DNA of 64,000 nucleotides, taken from NCBI RefSeq assembly GCF_044502415.1, contig NZ_CP172402.1, one strand, 5' to 3'. This DNA is from Haloimpatiens lingqiaonensis (GTDB lineage: Bacteria; Bacillota; Clostridia; Clostridiales; Clostridiaceae). The position numbers were made by a program, and so were the translations under genes. Shown here in pieces: positions 26,857 to 35,943 of this stretch (within the stretch, counting starts at the first letter, position 1; each line of letters starts with the position of its first letter). The notes under the pieces are model-generated. The model did not search any database, was not told where the DNA came from, and was given only the letters and a program-made list of their open reading frames with translations.

Positions 26857-27935
26857 CTCTCTCTTCTCCTCTCTAAAAGATCTAAAAAAGCCTCTATTCT
26901 AGTTACATAACCATTTTGTCCAGTCATCTCATCCAATACTAAAGTCATTATTGGAAAATCTTTATCCTTTGATATGTTAGGTAATATTGCCTTACTAACT
27001 ATTTCAGGCATACACCCCATAGGAAATAGCTGAACTGCTCCATCAAATCCCTTTTTACTGGATAAAACCGCCTCTCCTATACATTCTCTGGCATGACCTC
27101 CTATATATAAAGGCAAATATTCCTTAGAAGCCCTTCTTATAGCTATGGAATTTAATCTAAAATTTCTTAAAGCCGCATCCTTAACCCACCAACTAGGAGT
27201 TAAAGTTCGGCTACTGCTAACACCATAATCCATAAGCTTATCTTCTATATATAAATTTGAAAAGGGCTCTATTACTGTATAAATCTCTCCAATAATTGAA
27301 ATTTTTAAAGGCTTTTTATTTTTATCCATTTTTATACCGCATATTTTATTTTTATATTCCTTAAGTATATTTAAAGCTGTATTTAAATTTTCAGCCTCTA
27401 CCACATTTTTTCTACAATTTTGAAGTATTCTTTTACACTCACCTTTGTTAACTTCATATCCTGCATAATAGTGAGCCTTAGCTTCTATTTCATCCATTAA
27501 ATTTATTCCCCTCAAAGCCTTAATAGCTGCTATTATTTTTTCACCATTACTCTTTGGGCTATTTTCAATTATTTTTCCTGCTCTTGATAAAAGTTCCTTC
27601 ATTCCTATGTCTCCTGGATGATCCAGCACTATAAAATTCACATCATACCCTAGCCTTGTTAATAGTTTTAATTGAAGCTCACAATACTCTCCAAATCTGC
27701 AAGGACCACAACTTCCAACTATTATTACAGTATCTGCTCCTTTTTCTATGGCTTGAATATAATTCCCTATCATTATTTTAAATGGCAAACACATCTCCTC
27801 TGGTGAATGAAGTGCTCCTATTTTCAAAGCCTCCCTATTGCTAAGAGGTGGTACCACATAATCTACACCCATTTCTTCAAAAAACATTTTAGCTGCAATG
27901 TACGCATTCCCTAGATGGGGAAATGTTATCTTCAT
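26844..27935 (-). CDS. 2-hydroxyacyl-CoA dehydratase-like protein
   Basis: 363 residues related to dehydratase subunits of the HgdA/HgdB type (activase-associated family). Conserved Cys are in SPEEMCLPFKIMIGN, GSCGPCRFGEYCELQ and FPMGCMPEIVSKA, fitting an Fe-S cluster. The start is the ATG at 27935, preceded by GAAAGGAGAAAAG; a longer in-frame start sits over this site. It overlaps the gene before it by about 47 bp and the ATPase gene after it by 13 bp, suggesting one complex made by coupled translation. Confidence 0.82.
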   Translation of the reverse strand: MKITFPHLGNAYIAAKMFFEEMGVDYVVPPLSNREALKIGALHSPEEMCLPFKIMIGNYIQAIEKGADTVIIVGSCGPCRFGEYCELQLKLLTRLGYDVNFIVLDHPGDIGMKELLSRAGKIIENSPKSNGEKIIAAIKALRGINLMDEIEAKAHYYAGYEVNKGECKRILQNCRKNVVEAENLNTALNILKEYKNKICGIKMDKNKKPLKISIIGEIYTVIEPFSNLYIEDKLMDYGVSSSRTLTPSWWVKDAALRNFRLNSIAIRRASKEYLPLYIGGHARECIGEAVLSSKKGFDGAVQLFPMGCMPEIVSKAILPNISKDKDFPIMTLVLDEMTGQNGYVTRIEAFLDLLERRRERCII

Positions 27936-28826
27936 ATTCTTTTCTCCTTTCAATCATGTCCACAAAAGCCTCTACTCTAGTATTAAATCCCCCTTCTCCA
28001 GTTTGCTCGTCTATTTTTAATATTAAGAAAGGAAATTCCCCTATTTTGTCTTTTATAAGTTCTATTACCACAGAATCTATGCCACAGGCAAAGGATGATA
28101 AATAAATTATTCCATTGATTTCTTTGCTTTCCCATAGGTTAACTGCTGAGCCATAGGATTTTCTAGCAAAAGTCCAAAAGGGTCTTTTTAAAAGTTCCCT
28201 TGAGTGTTTATTAATATCCTCATCCTGAAGATTCTCCTCTGTAATAACCCCTACCCCTAATTTATTAAGTTTCTTTACAATATTCATATTCATAAAACTA
28301 TCCTGCACATTATATGGATGACCTAATAGTGCTATTTTCATATTATAATTAAACTTATTTGGAAATATTTTATGCTGTTTTTGAAGAGCTACTGCTCTTT
28401 CATAGGCTCTATAAATTTTTTTCTTGTCATTAGTAATATTCTTTCCTACATTATACAAATATTTAAGGAAACTTTTTTCATCATAAGCGTAAATTTCTCC
28501 TTCAGTTATAGGAGGCATATCTGGTATGCTATTTTTTATCATCTCTGGAAGTCCACAAAATTTAGGACATATAAACTCCCTAGGATAAAGTCTCATTACC
28601 CTAGGTATAACCATAAAGTCACAAGAATCTTTTATATACGCCACATGACCATGAAAAACCTTAATGGGTACGCAGGTTTCATCTACCGCATACTTCACTC
28701 CTAAGTTTAATATTTCTTTGTTGGTATTTGGAGAAACTATAACTTCACAACCTAATTCTTCAAAAAAGTCTTCATAAATATTTCGTACTTATAATACAAT
28801 AATCCTTTAGGAATACCTATCCTCAA
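27889..28826 (-). pseudogene. 2-hydroxyacyl-CoA dehydratase-like subunit, one frameshift near the N-terminus
   Basis: Companion of the next gene, with CVPIKVFHGHVAYIKDSCD, RVMRLYPREFICPKFCGLPEM and SSFACGIDSVVIELI; the Cys residues suit an Fe-S cluster. Translation should begin at TTG 28826, seven bases after GAGGGG, giving LRIGIPKGLLYYKYEIF. The frame is then lost because one A/T is missing near 28776-28778; adding it restores YEDFFEELGCEVIVSPNTNK and joins KYAVDETCVP. Full product about 312 residues. If the indel is real, only a shorter form from 28698 could be made. Confidence 0.75.
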
Positions 28827-28963
28827 TATTATCCCCTCTTTCTCTTACTTCCTATTTTTAATTAATGTACATTTATCTAAAAAAATATACATATATGTAT
28901 ATGATGTAATAAAAAAATTTTTTAAATCATATTTTAACATAGGAATGGTAGGAGGGATTTGTT

Positions 28964-29443
28964 ATGAGAAATGCTATTAAATCTTTTCTTTTTTGTTTAT
29001 TAATATTACTTTCATTCACATTAGCTGCCTGTAGTTATATAAAACTAAATAATGAAAAAACCAAAGAAGACTATTATTTTTCTAAACTTGCAAATAGCAT
29101 AGCTTTAAGCAATAAATATAAAATAACCCTTTTGGATACTAATTTTTATAAAGTTAAGGAGTTAAAAGAAGAAGATGTAAGTACTATACTAAATTTTATG
29201 AATTCTATAGATAAAAAAAATTTTATTAAAAAACCCTTAAGTCTTCCAGAAAAGCCGCAGTATAAAATATTTTTTAATTTAGATGAAAATAAATTTGTTA
29301 TTAATGTATATGATGAACAATATGTTTCCATATTCCCTTGGGATGGCAAATATCCAATGGACTATATAGACATGACTCCAATGTATAAGGGATATAATTT
29401 ATATAATTTTTGCAAATATTTAATTCCAAATGATATGGAATAA
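28964..29443 (+). CDS. Small lipoprotein of unknown function
   Basis: 159 residues with a lipoprotein signal: basic start, hydrophobic run FCLLILLSFTLAAC and lipobox LAAC, so the mature N-terminus is Cys23. The rest is soluble and exported, with an aromatic-rich C-terminal part (IFPWDGKYPMDYIDMTPMYKGYNLYNF). I recognise no enzyme motif. The ATG follows TAGGAGGGATTTGTT. It stands alone before the PHP gene. Confidence 0.75.
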   Translation: MRNAIKSFLFCLLILLSFTLAACSYIKLNNEKTKEDYYFSKLANSIALSNKYKITLLDTNFYKVKELKEEDVSTILNFMNSIDKKNFIKKPLSLPEKPQYKIFFNLDENKFVINVYDEQYVSIFPWDGKYPMDYIDMTPMYKGYNLYNFCKYLIPNDME

Positions 29444-29554
29444 AATATTGCTATAAAATCCCCTATAAAAAAATATCGCATAAGTATATAATTATTTATA
29501 ATGCATGTTTTTTTAAATGTACTTAACATTTATTTTAGAAAGGATGACATAATA

Positions 29555-30388
29555 ATGTATACTAAAGGCGATTTTCATATGCACACTACCGCATCAGATG
29601 GAGGCTTATCCCCTTTGCAGCTATTAGATATTGTCAGTAAAAAAGGCTTTGATGTAATATCCATAACAGATCATGATACATTAGATTCCTTAGAAAATGG
29701 AATTAAAGCTGGTAAATCTTTAGGAGTGAAAGTTATCCCAGGTATAGAACTTTCTACCATTTATAATGGAGAAACTGTCCACATACTAGGTTATTTTAAG
29801 AATGAGGAATATAAAAATAAGGATTTTAATAAATTTCTTCAAGATATACAAAGCTTTAGAATAGCGAGGAGTAAAAAGATAATAGCTAACTTAAAAAAGT
29901 TTTTTAACATAGACATAGATTATCAAAAGGTTCTGCATGATGCAAAGGGTGTTATTGCAAGACCACATATTGCTAAAGCCATAATAGAAAAAGGCTATAA
30001 CTACAGTTGGGATTATATATTTTCAAACATTATAAATAGTAGTAGTCCTGCTTATGTTCCAAATAAAAAAATATCCACAGAAGAAGGTATTAATTTATTA
30101 AAAAATCTCAATGCTGTGGTTGTTCTTGCACATCCAGTTTTAATAAAGAAAACCCCTATGGAAGATATGTTAGAACTCCCTTTTGACGGAATAGAAGCCA
30201 TATATCCTCTTAACAATTCTGATGAGGAAGAAAAATTTATAAAATTAGCAAAAAAGACGGGTAAACTAGTAACCGCTGGCTCCGATTTTCATGGAATAAA
30301 TGATAAAGACAGTACTCATGGCACATTGGGTGATGTATGCCTTAAGGGTGATTATTTAGACAAGTTTTTAAATGAAATTTTTAAATAA
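29555..30388 (+). CDS. PHP-domain phosphoesterase
   Basis: 277 residues of the PHP family, probably a nucleoside/nucleotide 3',5'-bisphosphate phosphatase like YciV/RnaM-type proteins. The metal motifs are DFHMHTTASDGGLSP (HxH), ITDHDTLDSL, GIELSTIYNGETVHILGY (E and H), and a C-terminal AGSDFHGIND. The ATG at 29555 follows AAAGGATGACATAATA; an upstream in-frame ATG would add 18 residues before the fold. A bidirectional hairpin follows. Confidence 0.85.
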   Translation: MYTKGDFHMHTTASDGGLSPLQLLDIVSKKGFDVISITDHDTLDSLENGIKAGKSLGVKVIPGIELSTIYNGETVHILGYFKNEEYKNKDFNKFLQDIQSFRIARSKKIIANLKKFFNIDIDYQKVLHDAKGVIARPHIAKAIIEKGYNYSWDYIFSNIINSSSPAYVPNKKISTEEGINLLKNLNAVVVLAHPVLIKKTPMEDMLELPFDGIEAIYPLNNSDEEEKFIKLAKKTGKLVTAGSDFHGINDKDSTHGTLGDVCLKGDYLDKFLNEIFK

Positions 30389-30400
30389 GTATTTAAACAA

Positions 30401-30474
30401 AATGTCCAATTACTACTCCCAATCCCTATTAAGCATGATAACTTTTAGGGATTTTAGGATAGTAATTGGGCATT
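30401..30474. terminator. Bidirectional terminator between the PHP gene and the M18 peptidase gene
   Basis: AATGTCCAATTACTA (from 30401) pairs with TAGTAATTGGGCATT (to 30474), with an inner AATCCCTA/TAGGGATT stem. It lies between two converging genes. Confidence 0.7.
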
Positions 30475-30556
30475 ATTATTATCTAGTGTTTCTTATATAA
30501 TTATTATCTAACTTTTTTATATAATTATGGTTTTAAATTATATTTCTAATTTACAA

Positions 30557-31966
30557 TTATGCTTCTAATAAGAATGCATAGTAAGCTCTTTCAGCTTCAT
30601 ATATATCAGCTTTGCTTGCTATTTCCCATGGAGCATGCATGTTGTGAAGAGCAACACCTGAGTCTATAACTTCCATTTCGTATTGAGCAAGAATGTAAGC
30701 TATAGTTCCGCCGCCGCCTTGGTCAACTTTTCCTAATTCAGCTGTTTGCCAAGAAACATTGTGTTTTTCCATTATGCTTCTTAATTGAGCTATGAATTCT
30801 GGGTTAGCATCGTTGCATCCGCCTTTTCCTCTAGCTCCTGTATATTTGTTAAATACTATACCTTTACCAAAGTAAGCGCAGTTGTTCTTTTCCATAACTG
30901 ATGGATAGTTTGGATCAAATGCAGCACTAACATCTGAAGATAACATTTTTGAATTTTTAAGAGCTCTTCTTACTTTTAATTCACTGTAATCTCCAGTTAA
31001 GTTCATAACTTCAGCCACTGCATTTTCAAAGAATCTTGAATGCATTCCAGTTGCTCCAACGCTTCCTATTTCTTCTTTATCTACAAGTAAAGTTACACAA
31101 GTTTTTTCTGGATTTTCTATTTTCATCATTGCTTCAAAAGAAGTGTATGCACACACTCTGTCATCATGTCCATAAGCAAGTACCATGCTCTTATCTAATC
31201 CATAATGTCTTGCTCTTCCTGCTGGAACTACTTCTAATTCAGCAGAAACGAAATCTTCTTCTTCTATTCCATATTTTTCATTTAACATTCTTAATATATT
31301 AGTTTTAACTCTGTTCTTAGCTTCTTTGTCTTCTACAGGCATACTTCCAAATGTAATGTTTAAATTTTCTCCTTCAACACCTTCAGCAAGAGATTTTTTC
31401 ATTTGGTCAGCTGATAAGTGAATTAATAGGTCAGATATTCCAACTACTGGATCATTTTCATCTTCACCTATTACCATATTTACAAGAGAACCATCTTTTT
31501 TAACAAATACACCGTGTATAGCTAGTGGAATTGTTACCCATTGATATTTCTTAACTCCACCATAATAGTGAGTTTCTAACATAGCAAAATCTGCATCTTC
31601 ATATAATGGATTTTGTTTAAGGTCTAATCTTGGAGAGTCTACGTGAGCTCCTAGTATTCTCATACCTTTTTCCATTGGTTCTTTACCTACTACAAATAAA
31701 GCTAAAGTTTTTCCCATGTTGTTTGCATAAACCTTATCTCCAGTTTTTAAAGTTTTACCTTCTTTTACTAGATCAGATAAGTTTCTGTAGCCAGCCTTTT
31801 CAGCCATAGCTATGCATTCGTTTACACATTCTCTTTCAGTTTTGCATTTGGACATGAAGTCTATGTATCTGTCGCATAGAGCATTTAATTTCTCCATATC
31901 TTCCTTTGTGTATTTGTCCCAAGCAAATTCATATTTTTTTTCTAAGTTTTGTTTTTTTTCTGTCAT
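30557..31966 (-). CDS. apeA: M18 family aminopeptidase
   Basis: Zinc aminopeptidase for acidic or hydrophobic N-termini, 469 residues. Ligand motifs are ILGAHVDSPRLDLKQNP (His and Asp), VDKEEIGSVGATGMHS (catalytic Glu pair), SSDVSAAFDPNYP (Asp) and a C-terminal SGVALHNMHAPWEIASK (His). Cytosolic, no signal peptide. The ATG follows GGGGGGAGAAAAA. The region upstream to hprK is a 223-bp A/T-rich stretch without a gene. The exact symbol within M18 is less sure than the family. Confidence 0.9.
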   Translation of the reverse strand: MTEKKQNLEKKYEFAWDKYTKEDMEKLNALCDRYIDFMSKCKTERECVNECIAMAEKAGYRNLSDLVKEGKTLKTGDKVYANNMGKTLALFVVGKEPMEKGMRILGAHVDSPRLDLKQNPLYEDADFAMLETHYYGGVKKYQWVTIPLAIHGVFVKKDGSLVNMVIGEDENDPVVGISDLLIHLSADQMKKSLAEGVEGENLNITFGSMPVEDKEAKNRVKTNILRMLNEKYGIEEEDFVSAELEVVPAGRARHYGLDKSMVLAYGHDDRVCAYTSFEAMMKIENPEKTCVTLLVDKEEIGSVGATGMHSRFFENAVAEVMNLTGDYSELKVRRALKNSKMLSSDVSAAFDPNYPSVMEKNNCAYFGKGIVFNKYTGARGKGGCNDANPEFIAQLRSIMEKHNVSWQTAELGKVDQGGGGTIAYILAQYEMEVIDSGVALHNMHAPWEIASKADIYEAERAYYAFLLEA

Positions 31967-32189
31967 TTTTTCTCCCCCCTATGAAAATTTTAATTCATAT
32001 ATACATTGTACTAAATTATATAATAAAATACAAATATGTTTTTTTGTATTTTACTCGCAATATTATATTTAATAATGGATTAATTTAATAATCTACCAAA
32101 TTAATAGTCCTTAATCCAATATTCTATTAATTTAATGATTTATTAATTTAATGATTTACTAATTATATTCTAACACAATTTTATAGCAT

Positions 32190-33095
32190 TTACTTTTTCA
32201 TGTCCATTCTTTTTTCTATGGTATCTACCGGAGTTTCTTTTGAATTTAAGCTATATCTAAAATTAACTGCTGCTGCCTCTATAATAACTGCTATATTTCT
32301 TCCTGGTCTTATAGGTATAGTAAGTTTTCTTACATCAACCCCCAATATATTTGTATAATCTTTATCTAGTCCAAGTCTGTCATAATGTTTTCCTTCTTTC
32401 CACTGTTCAAAATTAATTATTAAATGTATTGTTTTGTTTTCTAATACAGAACTTAAACCATAAAGTGCTGGTACATCTATTATGCCCATCCCCCTAACTT
32501 CAAGCATTCCTTGAGTTATAAAAGGAGATGATGCCTTTAACTTTCCATCAATAGCTTTTATATCCACTGCATCATCTGCAACTAATCTATGTCCTCTTTT
32601 AATAAGTTCTAATGCAGTTTCACTTTTGCCAATACCACTTTCTCCAGTTATAAGAATTCCTATACCATACACATCTACTAAAACTCCATGTACTCTTGTG
32701 TCTGGAGCTAATTTATCATCCAAATATCCCATTAATTTACTTATAAATCTTGTGGATATATTATCTGTCCTTAAAACCCATGTATTACTTTTTTGGGCAT
32801 TTTCTATAAGTTCCTCATGGGGTTCTTGATTTCTTGTAATTATAACACAGGGTGTTTCAAACTGAAAAAATTTTTTTAATCTTTTTTTCCTAAGTTCCAC
32901 AGACATGGCATCCAAAAAGCTCCATTCCGCCATGCCTACTACTTGAACTCTTTTATTGGCAAAATAATTATAAAATCCAGAAAACTGAAGACCTGGTCTG
33001 TTTATATCGCTTATATCTATATTTACATTATCTTTTCCTCTAACTAAAACTTCTAATCCTAGTTCTTCTATTATTTCTTCTACTTGTACCCCCAT
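32190..33095 (-). CDS. hprK: HPr kinase/phosphorylase
   Basis: Phosphorylates HPr on Ser46 and reverses it; the central switch of carbon catabolite repression in Firmicutes. 301 residues. The P-loop GESGIGKSETALELIKRGH and the following VADDAVDI are in the C-terminal half, with the family signature LEVRGMGIIDVPALYG. The N-terminal half is the regulatory domain. ATG at 33095 follows AAAGGAAAATATAT. The DUF896 gene lies 32 bp upstream and probably shares its transcript. Confidence 0.95.
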   Translation of the reverse strand: MGVQVEEIIEELGLEVLVRGKDNVNIDISDINRPGLQFSGFYNYFANKRVQVVGMAEWSFLDAMSVELRKKRLKKFFQFETPCVIITRNQEPHEELIENAQKSNTWVLRTDNISTRFISKLMGYLDDKLAPDTRVHGVLVDVYGIGILITGESGIGKSETALELIKRGHRLVADDAVDIKAIDGKLKASSPFITQGMLEVRGMGIIDVPALYGLSSVLENKTIHLIINFEQWKEGKHYDRLGLDKDYTNILGVDVRKLTIPIRPGRNIAVIIEAAAVNFRYSLNSKETPVDTIEKRMDMKK

Positions 33096-33127
33096 ATATA
33101 TTTTCCTTTCTTGTATTATTAAAATTG

Positions 33128-33304
33128 CTACCTACAGGAAACTTTTTTCAAGGTATTAAGTTGAGCCCTAAAATTGCCTTTTATTATTCCAATATACTCT
33201 TCCCTTAATTCCTGTTGTTCTAGTTTTTCCTCTGGAGTAAGACCTTCTACATTACTCTTTTTATATAAAAAATTAATTCTTCCTATTAATTCTTCCATGC
33301 TCAT
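33128..33304 (-). CDS. DUF896 (YnzC-like) small protein
   Basis: 58 residues, a two-helix hairpin protein of the DUF896 family, known from structure of B. subtilis YnzC but without a defined function. Typical features are MEELIGRINFLYKKSNVEGL, LTPEEKLEQQELREEYI and FRAQLNTLKKV. The start is the ATG at 33304, six bases after GGGAGG; a longer in-frame start has no such site. It precedes hprK. Confidence 0.88.
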   Translation of the reverse strand: MSMEELIGRINFLYKKSNVEGLTPEEKLEQQELREEYIGIIKGNFRAQLNTLKKVSCR

Positions 33305-33352
33305 ATTATATCCTCCCATAACACATTTTATTAATCTCAGATACATATTAAC

Positions 33353-33522
33353 TCAACTTTCGCATATAAATTTTAAGTTTTACACTATACAAAGTAAGAA
33401 ATAATAAGTAGAAAGTAAAGAGTATTACTCACCTACAATTTTTTATTTTAGCACCTAGTACCTAATATCTAATTAAGTATTACTTACCTTGAAATTTTTT
33501 ATTTTATAACTTGAAAAGTTGA
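33353..33522. repeat. MITE-like repeat with TCAACTTTCGCA ends
   Basis: Starts TCAACTTTCGCATATAAATTTTAAG and ends ATAACTTGAAAAGTTGA, an imperfect inverted repeat. The interior has TACACTATACAAAGTAAGAA, found in the related copies near 43.7, 45.8, 47.8 and 54.6 kb, followed by degenerate AGTAGAAAGTAAAGAG words. The rest of the 33305-33761 gap holds no gene that I can support. Confidence 0.65.
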
Positions 33523-33761
33523 AATATTAACTAATCTTCACCAAAATTCTACTTACGATACCATATATTTAAATGTAAGTAAAACAACATAGATAATAAA
33601 ATTTACTTCATGTATATCTCTACATAGTATATTATATCAAAGTTTAAATTATAATGAAAAGTTTTTTTATTTAAAGGTTACAAAACTCCAATGTAGAATA
33701 TTAAAGTATGAATATATTTTATTTGTTAATTGAAAGGGGGAAGTGGGATAACCACGTATAT

Positions 33762-34549
33762 ATGAAGATAGGTATAATAGGCGGCACAGGCGTTTACGAT
33801 AGTTCATTTATTGAAAATACAATGAATCACCACATCCACACTAAATATGGTGAAATATCCTATTTAAAAGGTAATAGAAATGATAAAGAAGTTTTTTTTA
33901 TAGAAAGACATTCCTCTGGTCATAAATTAATACCTTCTAATGTAAATTACAAAGGTATTATATCCGCATTGAAAGAATTAAATGTAGATCTAATTATCTC
34001 TACTGCTGCTGTGGGAGGTATTAATAACTGTGGCGTTGGAGATTTTGTATTACTTAGTGACTTTATGGATTTTACCAAAAACAGAAGCTATTCTTTTTTG
34101 ATGAAGAAGGAGCTGGCGTTGTGCACGTAGATATGACAGAGCCCTATTGCAATGAAATAAGAAATAGACTTATAAATGCTTTTAATGCTTTTAATGTCCC
34201 TGTAGTTCAAAAGGGTACTTATATTTGCACTGAAGGGCCTAGATTTGAAACTCCTGCTGAAATCAACATGTATAAAATGCTTGGTGGTGATGTGGTAGGT
34301 ATGACTAATGTACCAGAAGTAATTCTTGCAAGAGAAGCCTCCTTATGTTATGCAACTATAGCGCTTGTAACTAACTACGCTGCTGGAATATCAAATAATT
34401 CATTAACCCACAAAGAAGTAAGTGAAAACATGAATAAAATGATGGGGACACTAAAAAAGGTTTTAGGATATTTTTTAGATCATATAGAATTAGCTAATTG
34501 GAATTGCACATGTAAAAACTCATTAAACGAATTAAATTCTCTAAAATAA
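33762..34549 (+). pseudogene. mtnP: S-methyl-5'-thioadenosine phosphorylase, one frameshift
   Basis: Cleaves methylthioadenosine, the by-product of spermidine synthesis (speE lies at 54.8 kb), to adenine and methylthioribose phosphate. Motifs: KIGIIGGTGVYDS, IERHSSGHKLIPSNVNYKG, STAAVGGINN, YICTEGPRFETPAEINMYKMLGG-type and GMTNVPEVILAREA. The frame breaks in the T run 34094-34099: one more T gives FFDEEGAGVVHVDMTEPYC and joins the two parts. Product about 263 residues, the family norm. The start by alignment is ATG 33762, though the best ribosome binding site (GGGGGAAG) lies rather far upstream. Confidence 0.9.
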
Positions 34550-34550
34550 A

Positions 34551-34784
34551 ATTATAAGAGCCTCTAAAGAGGCTCTTGATTACATTTAATAAGTTTCCCA
34601 ACATGCCGTTTAACTTACAGTACACACCCGGCTTTATACCAGGTGGGCTTTTCGCACCTTAATTCTATCAAAATTTAATAAAATATTAAATTCTCCATAT
34701 CCTTAAAGATTTTGAAAATCCCTTTTCTATTGTGTCGGTTGAACCAATAAGTCTTGCGAACACATCAGGATAACTTTTATCTTT
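34551..34784 (-). ncRNA. ssrS: 6S RNA
   Basis: On the minus strand a ~200-nt RNA begins near TTATCCTGATGTGTTCGC and returns as GTGTACTGTAAGTTAAACGGCATGTTGGGA. The 5' UCCUGAUGUGUU pairs with the 3' AACGGCAUGUUGGGA to close a long hairpin, and GTGCGAAAAGCCCACCTGG... matches the conserved 3' part of 6S RNAs. A terminator stem AAGAGCCTC/GAGGCTCTT (34556-34577) and T-rich tail follow. 6S RNA binds the sigma-A RNA polymerase holoenzyme and lowers its activity in stationary phase. It is antisense to the short gap behind mtnP. Confidence 0.82.
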
Positions 34785-34790
34785 ACATAT

Positions 34791-34818
34791 ATTATATCAT
34801 TTTAAAATTTATATACAA
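34791..34818 (-). promoter_or_regulatory. Promoter of the 6S RNA gene
   Basis: On the minus strand TTGTAT (34813-34818) and a perfect TATAAT (34791-34796) are 16 bp apart, placing the transcript start near 34784, just before the 6S sequence. Confidence 0.75.
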
Positions 34819-34894
34819 TAGTATATGATTGTTTCCAATAATAATTGACTGAATTTTTAAGTTCTTTTTAATTATTTGCATTTTTCCAAAGTAG

Positions 34895-34923
34895 TTAAAA
34901 TCTTTTTTGATTTAATGTATAAT
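34895..34923 (+). promoter_or_regulatory. Probable rocF promoter
   Basis: A perfect TATAAT at 34918-34923 has TTAAAA 17 bp upstream at 34895-34900, a weak -35 box. The start would be near 34930, giving a ~30-nt leader before the arginase ATG. Confidence 0.5.
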
Positions 34924-34960
34924 TGATTTTTGTACAAAAAAATTTTTGGAGGTATGCAAA

Positions 34961-35857
34961 ATGAACATAAACGTTATAGGAGTTCCTTTATTCTATGGTT
35001 GTGATAGAAAAGGTGTAGACTTATCCCCTAATAAATTAAGAGAAAATGGTATTATTAAAATTATCGAAAATCATAATCATAATGTCTATGATATGGGAAA
35101 TATATATGTTCCTGAAGTTTCTGAAGAAGACAAGTATGCTGAGCATAGCAAAATGAAATACTTAAAAGAAATTGTAGATGTTAATAAAAATTTAGCACAT
35201 CAAGTATACACCTCTATTAGCTCAGGAAACTTTCCTTTAGTTATTGGTGGAGATCATGCCCTTGGACTTGGAAGCTTAAAAGGTGTGAACAGAAAATATT
35301 CTAAATTAGCAGTAGTTTGGATTGATGCCCATGGAGATATTAATACTCATGAAACAACTCCTTCTGGAAATATTCACGGCATGCCTTTAGCTGCAGCTAT
35401 GGGAATAGGTCATGAGAATTTAACAAGCTTATATTATCATGGAGTAAATGTAGACCCTGAAAATGTATTTTTAATAGCTGCTAGAGATTTAGATGAAGGA
35501 GAAACTAAAATTATCAAAGATAATAAGATAAATTTATATTCTACAAATAATATAAAAGAGTTAGGCATAGAAGCTATAATGAAAGATGTAATTGATAAAC
35601 TAAAAGCTAAAGATATAGATGCGGTTCATTTAAGCTTTGACATAGATTGTCTTGATTCAAATTTAGTGCCAGGCACAGGAACACCTGTAGGAGATGGTAT
35701 AAATATTTCTGAAGGTAAATATGCCCTAAAATCCTTGTTAGAAACTAAGCTAGTTTGTTCTCTAGATTTTGTGGAACTAAATACTAAATTAGATTCATCA
35801 GATAAAACACTAAACCTATGTTTAGATTTGATTGACTGGATTTCAGAGCATCTCTAG
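34961..35857 (+). CDS. rocF: Arginase
   Basis: Hydrolyses arginine to ornithine and urea; binuclear Mn enzyme, 298 residues. Metal motifs: IGGDHALGLGS, WIDAHGDINTHETTPSGNIHGMP (the arginase-type SGN loop rather than the agmatinase form), and LSFDIDCLDSNLVPGTGTPVGDG. The start is ATG 34961 after GGAGG at 34949-34953; the upstream TTG overlaps that site. Single gene ended by a strong hairpin. Confidence 0.92.
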   Translation: MNINVIGVPLFYGCDRKGVDLSPNKLRENGIIKIIENHNHNVYDMGNIYVPEVSEEDKYAEHSKMKYLKEIVDVNKNLAHQVYTSISSGNFPLVIGGDHALGLGSLKGVNRKYSKLAVVWIDAHGDINTHETTPSGNIHGMPLAAAMGIGHENLTSLYYHGVNVDPENVFLIAARDLDEGETKIIKDNKINLYSTNNIKELGIEAIMKDVIDKLKAKDIDAVHLSFDIDCLDSNLVPGTGTPVGDGINISEGKYALKSLLETKLVCSLDFVELNTKLDSSDKTLNLCLDLIDWISEHL

Positions 35858-35871
35858 CCTGCCTAATTTTT

Positions 35872-35925
35872 AAGCCCTAAAACTCTATGTGTATAAAACA
35901 TATGCGAGTTTTTAGGGCTTATTTT
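35872..35925. terminator. Bidirectional terminator between rocF and the flavoprotein gene
   Basis: AAGCCCTAAAACTC (from 35872) pairs with GAGTTTTTAGGGCTT (to 35920) and is flanked by T-rich sequence on both strands, between converging genes. Confidence 0.8.
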
Positions 35926-35943
35926 CTACTAAATTCTTAGCAA

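Noticed and set aside
34551..34784. Transposon end or tmRNA
   Set aside because: The closing stem, 3' region and promoter fit 6S RNA better; no tRNA-like end or transposase is present.
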